Assembly: GCA_963576565.1 (NCBI GenBank)
Contig: OY755044.1
Span: 43,714,735 to 43,778,734 of the forward strand
DNA from: Aspidapion aeneum
Taxonomy: Eukaryota; Arthropoda; Insecta; Coleoptera; Brentidae
Direction of reading: 5' to 3'
DNA length: 64,000 nucleotides
Shown here: positions 34,021 to 44,207 of the stretch, piece by piece
Layout of the letters: every line of letters starts with the position of its first letter
How positions within the stretch are numbered: the first letter of the stretch is position 1
Translations under genes and position numbers: made by a program
The notes under the pieces: model-generated
Database searches by the model: none
What the model was told of the DNA's origin: nothing
Seen by the model: the letters and a program-made list of their open reading frames with translations, nothing else

Positions 34021-34654
34021 TTTTAAAGTTAAAATTTAGCTAGCTAAATAACCAATATTTTAAGCTCTTATTCCTATTATTTAGCTAGAAAAAGCAACAA
34101 TTTAGCAATTTTGTATTCTAATCTGTTTATTACAAAACTTTTGAACAGCCCCCAAAAATGCTTGGCCAGAAGACCAGTGCGATTATGACTGTTGAAAAAA
34201 GGAGAATTATTTTCCAATTGTGTCAGGCCTGATCCAAGGTTTGTAAAGAAACCGGTTGTGTGGTAACTCCCAGCCAATGACGCGGCATTTTGCCTGTTCC
34301 ACGGTCAATAAAGAAAGACCTATACGTTACATTATGAGAGAAAGAGAGATAGGTCTATTTAAAAGCCGAAAAAATACCAAAATTTATTACAAAATTAAAT
34401 TATTTAAAAATTTATGATAAAAATTCCAATAGTTTTATAAATATCAGATTAAGGACACGATTATAAATACTTTTCCTACTCTCTTGTTCAATTTAATGAA
34501 ATTTTTTACGCCGAACTCTAAAGCAAACTAGCCACATATTATTGGTTTTTTTTGGTGGGTAGGAAATAACTAAAACTAGATTTTTTTGTGTAAAATTTAT
34601 TCAAAAAAATTTAAAAAAAAGGAAGTTAAAATGACTAAAAGTCAATAAGGCAGG
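34021..34654. other. No feature recognised
   Basis: AT-rich. A short GC patch at about 34260-34320 (CCAATGACGCGGC) has no clear identity. Confidence 0.3.
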
Positions 34655-34795
34655 AAAGGAAGATTCATAAATTACATAACGCAAAGATTCAGGATTTTTG
34701 ATCAGCCCTACAAAACGCATTTTCAAGAAATATCATAAAAAATACATCGACTGTAACGCAAGCCTAATATTCCTTCCCTCCTGCTTGAGCGTTAT
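34655..34795. repeat. Foldback repeat H, copy 2
   Basis: TAAATTACATAACGCAAAGA ... ACTGTAACGCAAGCC with TCCTTCCCTCC; diverged. A mariner-like end ACAGAGTGTTCCAAG begins at about 34797, and its other end was not found. Confidence 0.5.
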
Positions 34796-34799
34796 ACAG

Positions 34800-35881
34800 A
34801 GTGTTCCAAGTTAAGTGTCCACCATTGCTAACTTTTTTATTATTAAAGATAGAAAAAAGTTTAAATTGGCAAACTAGTAGAATTTTTAATGCTGTTTAAG
34901 ATACTTAAATTTTTAAAAAATAGAGCATCGGTTTTTGGTGTTTTTCAAAAAACATTTAAAAAAATTATATATCCTGTATTTTATATTTTTTTCTGATAGG
35001 CCTTTTAATTCTAAACAATTTTTTTGAAAAGAAAATTTGCCTAAAGTTTAAAATAATAACGAAGAAATTATAAATTCAAAATTTTAATTAACAATAAAGT
35101 ATTTTAAGAGAAAATAAATCAAATATTTAAAATAAATTAACAGCAATATTATTTTCCTCAATTTTTACGAAATTTTTAAATTATTTTTTTTTAAGTTTAA
35201 TTTTTTTTCATGAAGAGGTAGGTATGCTGTGTAATAGGTACATCATTTAGGAACTATTTTTAGCATCAGGCGCCTTAAAAACAGCCAACAACATTGAGTA
35301 TTTTTTAAACTATTAGTAATTTTCTATGTGTATATAAAGTTCATTTCTTAATCTTTGTCCTGGCCTATACTGATTGTGATGATAACTATCAAAAAGTTAT
35401 CTTAAAAATTATGTGTTGGTTGCAGATATCAGATGCAGTATAGAGAGAAAACCCATACCCCCCAAGGTCTATGTCCCAGCTTCCCTTGTAACCTTGTATG
35501 ACCCACATTGTATGGGTAGAAAACAACCGACACTGGAAAATTTGTGTTTGTTAAAATTTTTAATTATATTTAAAAACTCACCAGTTCTTTTAGTTAGTTT
35601 TTAATACATTTATAGTAAGAACGTAACAGGTATTTAAACACTTACACGATGAAAAGACCCAAAATGTACAAAATTTCCTCGCAAAAGACGAAATTTCAAT
35701 ATAAACAGCACTTGACTGCTGATTTCTAGCAAAACTGTGACGTAGCCCTGACGTCACGGCCCGGCCGCCTAAACACCGAGTTACGCAACCGGTTTCTTTA
35801 CGGACCGTGCCTTCTGTTTGTTGTTTTCTTTTCTAACCTAATCTCTGGTTGTGTGTTGTGTTTTTTGTTTAAACAAGCTGT
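34800..35881. other. AT-rich spacer with a CpG-rich patch at about 35740-35860
   Basis: CTGACGTCACGGCCCGGCCG at 35750 gives a CRE-like TGACGTCA. It may be a former promoter or the arm of a larger repeat. No exon supported. Confidence 0.25.
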
Positions 35882-36052
35882 TTAAACACGAGTCGTTAAA
35901 TACCGAGATGAATTCCAAAACGTGCGCAAGCGTTGATCTGTCACTTCTGCCAACCAATCAACTGAGAGATATTTCAGTATGGTTTTATACAGCAAAACTT
36001 TAATAATTCCCAGTTCTTTTTGATGAAAATTCGTCGTTTTTGTGCTGTGAAA

Positions 36053-36166
36053 ATGCCGGTGACGTGCAAGTTGTGTGACAAATTATTTAGTGCCCAATTT
36101 AATTTGAATAAACACTGTCATCGGGGTTCTACTGTATGTCTATGCTACGATAAACATTTTTTTTAA
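36053..36166 (+). CDS. Short Cys/His finger-like frame or first exon inside the TTAA element
   Basis: ATG start, 37 codons: the start of a zinc-finger pattern (CKLCDKLFSAQFNLNKHCH, C-x2-C-x12-H) but with atypical His spacing. A GTATGT donor-like site after GGTTCTACT (36132) could splice it onward before the stop at 36164. It is probably the remains of the DNA-binding part of the element's protein. Weak. Confidence 0.3.
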   Translation: MPVTCKLCDKLFSAQFNLNKHCHRGSTVCLCYDKHFF

Positions 36167-36335
36167 GATTTAGCGCATTTAAATTTGTCAATACTCCCAT
36201 GGCAAAACAAAATAAACGTGAAATGCATATAGAAGAAATACTGCATATACCTCAAAAAATATTAATCGCAGCACATAGATATTGTATATTTTTGAAATCA
36301 AAAAGAAAAGACGAATCTTAAAATGCAAAAATATA

Positions 36336-36379
36336 CAGGGTGTTCCCTCTCAAAAAATCGACTTTATTGTCACACCCTG
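36336..36379. repeat. 44-bp relic of a mariner-type MITE (CAGGGTGTTCC...CACACCCTG)
   Basis: CAGGGTGT and CACCCTG ends with TA on both sides (36334-36335; 36380-36381). It shares its right TA with the next MITE. Confidence 0.7.
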
Positions 36380-36381
36380 TA

Positions 36382-37210
36382 CAGGGTGTCCCAAATTCGT
36401 TTCTAGGGGAGAATGAAAAAACTGAGCCCCCTTTGCGACGCTCAAATTTTAAGAGAGACCTAAAGGTGAAAACTACATTTAGATATAGCAAGCCGTTTTT
36501 AAGCTACGGAGTGTTTTTGTCTGCATTTTGCTTTTGTGTAAATAGCTTTCTTATAGATCTTTTCTTGAAGAATTGACAGATGTAAACGGTTTTTATTTAT
36601 CTCTTTTGGTTTTTAAAATATTGCATAAAGTTGTTATTTTTCTTACAGAATAACTCTAAAACTCTCTCTAAAATTTCCTTTAAAATGATGTATCACACTC
36701 AATATTTTAATTTTTAATTTGTTTTTAATATGTTTTCTTTATTTTTATTTTTTAATCACCTCTTTATTATTTTTTTATTTTTATAATTTTATAATTTTAA
36801 AATATTTTTAACCCATTAAGCAAACTAAAATATGTGGTAAAAATAAAAAAAACAAAAATATAAAGAAATCCCACTAATCCCATAAAGAAAAATTAATTTT
36901 ATGTGATATCTCAAAAACTAAACGTGACAAATGAAATTTAATTTAACAGTTGAATTCCTCTTAAAAAAGTGTCTAAAGAATGTTTCCACACAAATAAAAA
37001 TATTAATAAATAAACAAGTTATAGACCCCTTCCCAAAATGCAGACTTTTTAAAAACACCCCGTATTTTAAAAACGGCTTGCTATATCAAAATGCGATTTT
37101 TACCTTTAAGCTTCTTTTGAAATTTGAGTGTCGCAAAGGTTGATCAGGTCTTTTTAGCCCCTCTAGAAATACCCGAAACTCCCCAAAAACATCGAATTTG
37201 GAACACCCTG
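36382..37210. mobile_element. Tc1/mariner-type MITE, 829 bp, TA-flanked
   Basis: CAGGGTGTCCCAAATTCG on the left, inverse CGAATTTGGAACACCCTG on the right, TA at 36380-36381 and 37211-37212. Long inverted arms share GCTCAAATTTTAAGAGAG-like and AGCAAGCCGTTTTTAA blocks. No transposase. Confidence 0.85.
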
Positions 37211-37556
37211 TACATGGTGACGGATAGAAAAAAATTATGTTGGCTTTTAAAGTTCATCATCATCATAATTAACCAAAAAAAAATCTACAATTTATTATAG
37301 CCCTTTATTTTCAATGATAAAGTTGCTGAGTGCTCCGGTTATAAAAAACCACCCGGTACCTACATAAAATCATACCTAAAAATTAGAATTGACCATTATT
37401 TTATACCTTGAATTATTTATTATACGTTAAGCTCTTCGATCTCGCGCCAATCCCGGTATTCGCGCCAATAATTTAAATTAGACATTTTGACGTTAATTTT
37501 GGCGCATGCTCCTTTGATGGAATTCATCTCGGTATTTAACGACTCGTGTTTAAACA

Positions 37557-39643
37557 AATGTCCACTCACAGCCATAAAAGATAGTTATTTGCCCATCGTT
37601 TAGAGTATCCCTTTATCTTTGACAGGGAACTAAAGTTGGGTCTTACCTAATCTGTGAGTTGGGTAAACAGTGAGTGGTTCCTTGAAACCCTGGTGCGATG
37701 TCTTGTCAGGGGGCACACAATGAAGCCATTACAAGGGGTTCCTGCCTGGTACTTATCAGTCCTGAGTGAACCTTAAAAGTGCTGTCAAAATTTTTTAATC
37801 AGTCTGTTTTTTGTTGTAACTCAAGGGCTGGTGTATATAACAACATAATGCACAATGGATTTTGGTACATTGGTCCTCCATTTTTCTGCCTGCTTAGCAT
37901 TAAAAGATTATATATAATTAAGCATTAACATTGTCATCATTGTGCACTATGTGAGCTGCCGACAGCAAGTGTACAAATTTTTTAGTAAGTACTGTAGAAT
38001 TGGTTTAACTTAGCACATAATCAGGCCAGGCTCTCAAAAAGGTATGGACCCACTTGTGTAACCCATTGTATTGGGCCCTCTAAGGTGCTGCACCCTGGGC
38101 ATTAAGAAGCCAGTTTATTAGTTGAATAACTAAATAAATAAATTTCTTGTTTTTATTTACCTAGTTACCTTAATAACAAAAATTTCCTCTACCTATTCCT
38201 ACTAAGGCCTGCCTTACCAGTGGTGATCCCAGAGAGGATGGAGGCGATCACCTCTCCTCCTTTTTCTAGAGAACTTTAAATACAAAGGGCACATTCTGGT
38301 GTATTACATAACTGAGTAAAAAACTATTTTGGTAATTGTGTATAAAATATGGTTTCTCAAGAATTTCCATTTATTTTAAAGAATGTATTTTGAAAAATCC
38401 TTCTTAGAGGTACAAAAAACTTTTATTTTGGCATGTTAGAAAAAAAAAACATTTTTTTGTAAAAGAAAACCATATACTGCCTAATTAATTTTTTAAGTCT
38501 GTACAATGTATGTTCAAAAAATCTAAATTGTCGTCCTTTTTGTTGTATCTCTGCAACCCCTCTGTTGGACCACTCACCAATGTAATACACATTTGATACA
38601 ATGGTGTATTGAATTGAATTGAATAAATCTTTATTAGCCAATCATGCTATTTCATATTACAAACATTAATATAAAAATGTTAATACATTCACCGCTATTT
38701 CTATAACAATAATTCCAAACTTATTATTTTACATTCATGGGGGTTGGGGAGGCAAGAGGGGCCCCTTTCTTATTAGATTTTTTTAGATTATGAATATGCA
38801 TAATAGCACCAAGGTAACCCCCAGGCCTGTCATAAGAGCTAACTAAAGAAGCCTTGACCCATGGGTAGTCTGGTAACGGACAAGCTTTGACCAGTAGGTA
38901 AAAAAATATAGATATGAGGGGGGTGGGTTAATCTGGTGATTCTCTGAATGGATTTGGTGACCTGACTATTTAGGAAATCACCACATACACGGTATATGGA
39001 GTGCCTATTTTGAACTAACAGCTAGTGCAGGCACATTGTGGCTCTCTGTACCCTGTTGATTATGTCAAAAGGTACACCAGTGCTCTAAGGCTATAATTAT
39101 GGCATTATGTGGTATATCATGATGACTAAGTTTCTGGCCTAAAATATATTTTGAAGTCTGCTGGATTCTATTTACTAGATAGAATTTAAATTGTTATCCA
39201 AGTCATACACAGTAAGTACACAGCACCACATACCCAGAAAGGCATGCCTACATGCCAGGTTAGATCATTTAAGGGTGCTAACCGCCACTACCGTACATTC
39301 ATGGTAATAAAGCAAAGATGTTTAATTCCCTGTACATTATATAATTTAATTTTAATAATTATAAAAAAAAAATTGTGTAAAATGAGTTGGAGTCAATTGC
39401 AAGCAGACCCCCTTTTTGGCTTCCTTGCTGACATTCCCAAGGTGCTGGGCAAATTGGCTTCATTCTGGGTTGCTTTCTGGACATTGTACTTCATTTCTTT
39501 TAACTGCTTTCTAAAATTAAAAAATGTAAATAAAACTTTTTTAACTAAAAATTAAAAAAACCAAGGCAATCAATGTGCCATGCTTTTTTCATTTTTTCTT
39601 ACTTGGCACAAGTGAAAATTGGTAGTCAAGAGTGTGTTTAGCG
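37557..39643. other. No gene recognised; (ATTGA)n-type tail at about 38585-38625
   Basis: GTATTGAATTGAATTGAATAAA followed by TCTTTATTAGCC may be the reverse-strand 3' end of a non-LTR element (AATAAAGATTTATTCAATTC read on minus), but no coding part is attached. Elsewhere AT-rich. Confidence 0.3.
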
Positions 39644-40075
39644 AGGGGTGCTAACCCAAAATGTGTACACCGATTGTGAAAATCCACAATCTTTTGCTAA
39701 GATTGTGAGGGATTGTGGCAAGATTGTGAAGAGATTGGGGACGGCGTAGCGTGCCTGAAAAGGGGCGGGGGGGGGGGGGCCGTCCCATCAAAAATTCTTG
39801 TGACCAAAAAAAAAAAAAAGGTCATCATGTCTATAGTTTCCTTTGCCGCCCTCTTAATTTTACCGTCACGGGCCCTGCTACTTAATAATAACCCAGGGGT
39901 GACCAGCTAACCCCAAAATGTGTACACCGATTGTGAAAATCCACAATCTTTTGCTAAGATTGTGAGGGATTATGGTGAGATTGTGAGGGATTGTGGTAAG
40001 ATTGTGGGTGATTGGGAGGGATTGTGAACAGATTGTGAGAAATGTGTACACCGATCGTGAGAGCTGTTCACCCCT
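39644..40075. repeat. Two gattgtgag-family foldback MITEs (A1 from 39644; A2 39895-40075)
   Basis: A2 is complete: AGGGGTGACCAGCTAACCC then AAAATGTGTACACCGATTG, interior GATTGTGAGG words, and inverse ends GTGTACACCGATCGTGAGAG / CTGTTCACCCCT. A1 starts AGGGGTGCTAACCC with the same cap and words, then changes to unrelated sequence including a long G run and the GTGACCAAAAAAAA block shared with 32120. Its right end is not identified. Confidence 0.75.
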
Positions 40076-41269
40076 CGGTGTTTAGTAAAAAACAGTCAAA
40101 TCAGAATGTTCCAAAAAAAATAGTGTTTCTTAATGACAAATTATGTCATTCAGGGACACAATGTTTGAATCCATCAGATCAAAAAATATTTTTTTAATCT
40201 CATTGGTTTGAATGACACTCTGTTTTTTTTACTTCAAGTCAAGGGGCTTTAGTAGTCTGTTTATTTAGACTCACCTGATTCCAAGCAGAGTGCACCAGAG
40301 TCAATTGCCAGTACCAAGCACTGTGGGGATTCTCCCCTTGCAATTACCAATTACTGAGAGTGTTTGGGGCCTCATTTAAAGAACTTGGACAAAGCTTGTA
40401 TGTTGTCATGTTATTATATTTTTTGTATCAACAGCCTTACAGTTTCATGATATGCTATGTTTCTGTATAAACCTAGCTTAAGGGTTTCTGATGGCGGTGG
40501 CCAATACAATGTTTTTTGCTTCCCACTGGTGGGGTACTGTGGTAGGGCACGTAATAACTTTATCTTCTAACGTTCGCACAATTTTTAATTGAGATATTTG
40601 TTTATTTTGATGTTGTGACACCGCCCAAGATGAAAGATAACATCTGTGACTCTTCTTTTTTTTTCGTATTACCTATTGGGCCAATTGTTAGAAGGCAAGT
40701 TAGCTAGAAATCAACATAATTTAGGCTTAAGTATTAAAAAATAGCTTGTCTAGACGTAAACTGCTGAAACCAATGCGACGGCCGAGGCGGCCATGATGGT
40801 TTCCAATTTATTTTTCTTTAAATTTATGGACTAAAAAATATTAATTTCCAGGGGATCCCGGGCCTAAATAAATTCTAGAAAGTGCTAAATTCAATAAAAT
40901 ATGACTAAGAATTGATTTATCAGGTATTTAGAGTATAATTGTAATAAAATAATTTCTAACCTAAAAACAAACACCGAAAAAAAACGTTTATTATTCTGAA
41001 TTTTCGAGGCGCTTGCGTTTTGACGAGCCATCTTGACCTGTTTCATCAGAAAAGTTAACCTGGCAAACAATTTGACGATGAAAACCGCCTTTTTTGCGCG
41101 AATATATCACAGTAGTGTAGAACATAACAAGTTTTTCTTCAGCCATTTTAGTCAAGTCTCTGTCCATTACAGGAAATAGTTATTTTGCAATAGTTGCCAT
41201 TGTTTCTTGTTTATTTCTAGACAAAATTACTTTTATGTTAACGTGCTATATTTTGGAGCTCTTATGGAC
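40076..41269. other. No gene recognised; D fragment at about 40425-40482
   Basis: Contains TTTCATGATATGCTATGTTTC then TGTATAAACCTAGCTT (half of family D). A GC-richer patch at about 40770-40800 and 41000-41110 has no motif I can assign. Confidence 0.35.
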
Positions 41270-41427
41270 ACCTTGAGAGCTAAATAAAGATTGCCTAATC
41301 AGCAACGACAACACTTTAGAAGCTGCTTAGAAGTGAAACGGCATACAGCTGTAATAGCTATTTTACATTCAGTTTTGCTGTTAAAGTATTTTGGTAGCTG
41401 ATTTTCAGCAATTTGTGTTACTTGGGG
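41270..41427. repeat. Family F foldback copy ending TTTGTGTTACTTGGG
   Basis: Words ACAGCTGTAATAGCTATTTTAC, TTTTGCTGTTAAAG and TAGCTGATTTTCAGCAA, then the inverted cap. See 33832-34020. Confidence 0.5.
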
Positions 41428-41504
41428 GTGATCCTAGTTTTTTCGAAAAATTGCTCTGATTTAAAAAAAATTTATATATCTTTGCGTTTCAGATGATTTT
41501 GTAA

Positions 41505-41760
41505 CTTTTTTGTCGCGCCGTGTGTCTGTCTGTCTGTAACGACCAACGCGCATAACTCAAAAACCGCTTGCCCGATTTGAATGAAATTTGGTACCTAGGC
41601 TGGGTTTTCACTCGAGATGGTCCCATTTAAATATGAACAAAATCCACCAAACGCAAGTAAAATTAAAAGGGTGGGAGTAGATTTCAAAAATTAGAGTTTA
41701 AGTAAAAATATGGCGCGTGTGTGTGTGTGTGGTATTAAACGAAAGGTAGTATATTTCAGT
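41505..41760 (+). repeat. Dispersed repeat with CTGT tract and AAACCGCTTGCCCGATTTG block
   Basis: TGTCTGTCTGTCTGTAACG, ACTCAAAAACCGCTTGCCCG and GAATGAAATTTGGTACC, then a unit (GGGTGGGAGTAGATTT ... GGCGCGTGTG ... TTAAACGAAAGGTAG) that recurs inverted and tandem at about 62030-62310. Confidence 0.65.
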
Positions 41761-44207
41761 TTTTAGTTATATTAGCTCACACGCACACTATAACTATAGT
41801 ACCTAGTGTGAGCTTAGGTGCCCATAGATTGAATCGACCCTCAAAACTGTATTGGTTACAGGTTTCACATCGCTCCATGCAATGAAGACAACTGCCTTAG
41901 GAATAACCCTTGGCAGTGTGAGTTGTTTTTAGAGTATCAAGCAGTTTTCCAAACAGAAACACTCCTTTTAGGAAAACACTCTTTTAGATGCAAATGGATC
42001 CTTTACAGAATTTCATTTTGACTGTTTAGTTTCTACTTAGGAGAATATAGAGAATGGATTTTTATTTCGACAAATTGTTATAGGAATATAAATAATATTA
42101 TACCTAGATATTACTTTGTGCTTTCAAATGAAAATAAAAGATATTTAAACTATGTATATTTGTATTCTTTATTTAATAGTAGATAATGTAACCATATAAA
42201 GAAGTTTGATATAATGTAATTGATGATCTCTCAACGCCCCAGCAAACACTTTGGGAATTTGTCTTCTTTCGCATTCTCACTGTCATATGCTATTATAATA
42301 TATTGCACATGTATGTACATAATAATTATTAATTTTCAAATTTATTTATTACCTTTGAAAGTGTTGAGAATGAACCTGAATTGCTTGTACAACAAAGAAA
42401 ATAAATTTACAGAAAACACAACTTTTCAATCTAAAACAAAACTTTATTTCTCTAATGAAACTCTGTCAGCCACCAAAAGTCGGGTACTCCAAAAAACTGT
42501 CAATTTTCATTTTTCAAAACAAAAAAAACACTTATTTGTGTTTATGTTAACTCTACTAAATAAACTGTAACAAATTTTTAAATCTGATCAAATTTATTAA
42601 TAATTTAAAAAATATATATTTTAAGGATGTTTATTACATCCATACCGTTCACAAAGGCAAGAGGTCCGGCGATTTACCCATGGCGTCATTCGCTCGGCAA
42701 GACGTCTCGCCCGACGTTTTAATCTGAACGTACCCCTGGAGACGCCAGGCTTCCAGGATGCAGTGACCCTAAGGGGAACTATGCGTCAGCGCCCTCTATA
42801 GTATCATTTTTTAAATGTTTAAAAAACAAAACATTTATTAGCTTCTCAGAGTAATAACATTATTATTACTCTAAGATTAGCTTCATATATCTTAAATTCA
42901 ACGAGAAATGAGATCTAAGAAAAACATTATAAAAATAACCATATACTGATGGTATTATTTTTAATGTTAATAAAATTATTGTTTTTTAAATATTGGTTTC
43001 TTAAAGTTATTAAGAAATATATTTTCGGTAATGCTTTTACATGAAATTTTCGTAAGGATTTTTTACATGTTTTTTTAATGTCAAAAGTTGACTTAATTTT
43101 AACACAATTTTTCAACATATATTTAACGTTTTTTGCGATTTTGTGCTTAGTGGGTAACCCTCAATTGAGAAACCGGCCCTAAATGATTTAGTATGGCTTG
43201 AACTATGTTCTATGCGTGTATAGTTTTTGCAAAGTCACTTGAATAACTCCTAATATGGGGTTCTATTGATTTCATGAAACTTTGCTTCCTTCTGCCCTTC
43301 AAAAGTTATCCAAATTCATATAAAATCTTCTTGGTATAATTTCAACTCAACGACAGAGAAAAGGCGCGGCTATTTGCGGTCCGACCAAAAAGTATTTGCT
43401 TGCCGACCGACGGAGCCCAGGTGGATGGACGGCACCTGATTGGAAGATTTTTTTTAAGATGCGCTTTTAATTGCTTTCAGGTGTTCTTTTCGGGACCCCT
43501 TTAGTCGGCAGTATGCAGATTTAGAAAATAAATCAGTGTCGTTTCTGTAGGTGTAGGAATAGAAAGTTTGATTATCTATTTTTATTTCTTTAGTTTACGC
43601 CATAATTAAATGAAATAATTTTCATGAGTATATCTACCGCCGCCCATATGCCACTTTCTTTAAAGGATATGCCGATGGTCGGCTTTTATCTTTGTTCAAC
43701 TGACTTTGCAAAAACTATACAAGTATTTATAAAAAATCCATACCTGACTCCTATAGATTTTAAAATTTGCAATTAATTTTACATATCCCAATAATGTATG
43801 AACGCACCCACTTGCAACACTCGGTTTCCAGATGGTGTCCTTACTGCAAAACTGTCTGCGCCATCTATCACTTTATACTGAAACTTTGTATTCTGAGGTA
43901 TTTTTGCAAAATTGTGCAAAAAATTTTTTGTTCTGTGACGCAATCAGCTGACGTCCTTGAAATATGGTGATGTGATTATGAACTTTGCCCTTGTAAATTA
44001 AAAATATTTAAAAAAATAGGAATAGTAATAATACGGTCTAGCGTAAAGAACCAATCAGTTAACGGTACCAATTATTTTAAAATAAAATTATTTAAATAAT
44101 ATTCTTTTCAGATAAAGAGTAAGTTCACAAAATCAAAGCTTTTTTTTGATTAATTTGAATAAAATAATAGTTATATTTAAACAGGATCATTGGAAAAGCT
44201 AACAAGT
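41761..44207. other. No gene recognised; hairpin at 41772-41815 and a CpG-rich repeat at about 42655-42800
   Basis: The hairpin is TTAGCTCACACGCACAC ... TAGTGTGAGCTTA. The CpG-rich part holds GTCTCGCCCGACG and ATCTGAACGTACCCC, the inverse of words at 33289-33410. The rest is AT-rich. Confidence 0.4.

Larger units (their letters stand above)
35886..37549. mobile_element. TTAA-flanked DNA transposon remnant, 1664 bp
   Basis: 32-bp perfect terminal inverted repeats beginning ACACGAGTCGTTAAATACC, flanked on both sides by TTAA (35882-35885; 37550-37553). The flanks can also be read as TTTAAA with ends CACGAG. TTAA duplication points to piggyBac-like or Kolobok-like mobilisation. No transposase; about half the interior is later MITE insertions. 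Confidence 0.75.

Noticed and set aside
42220..42570. 116-codon open frame
   Set aside because: Low-complexity hydrophobic and AT-driven; no splice or start support.
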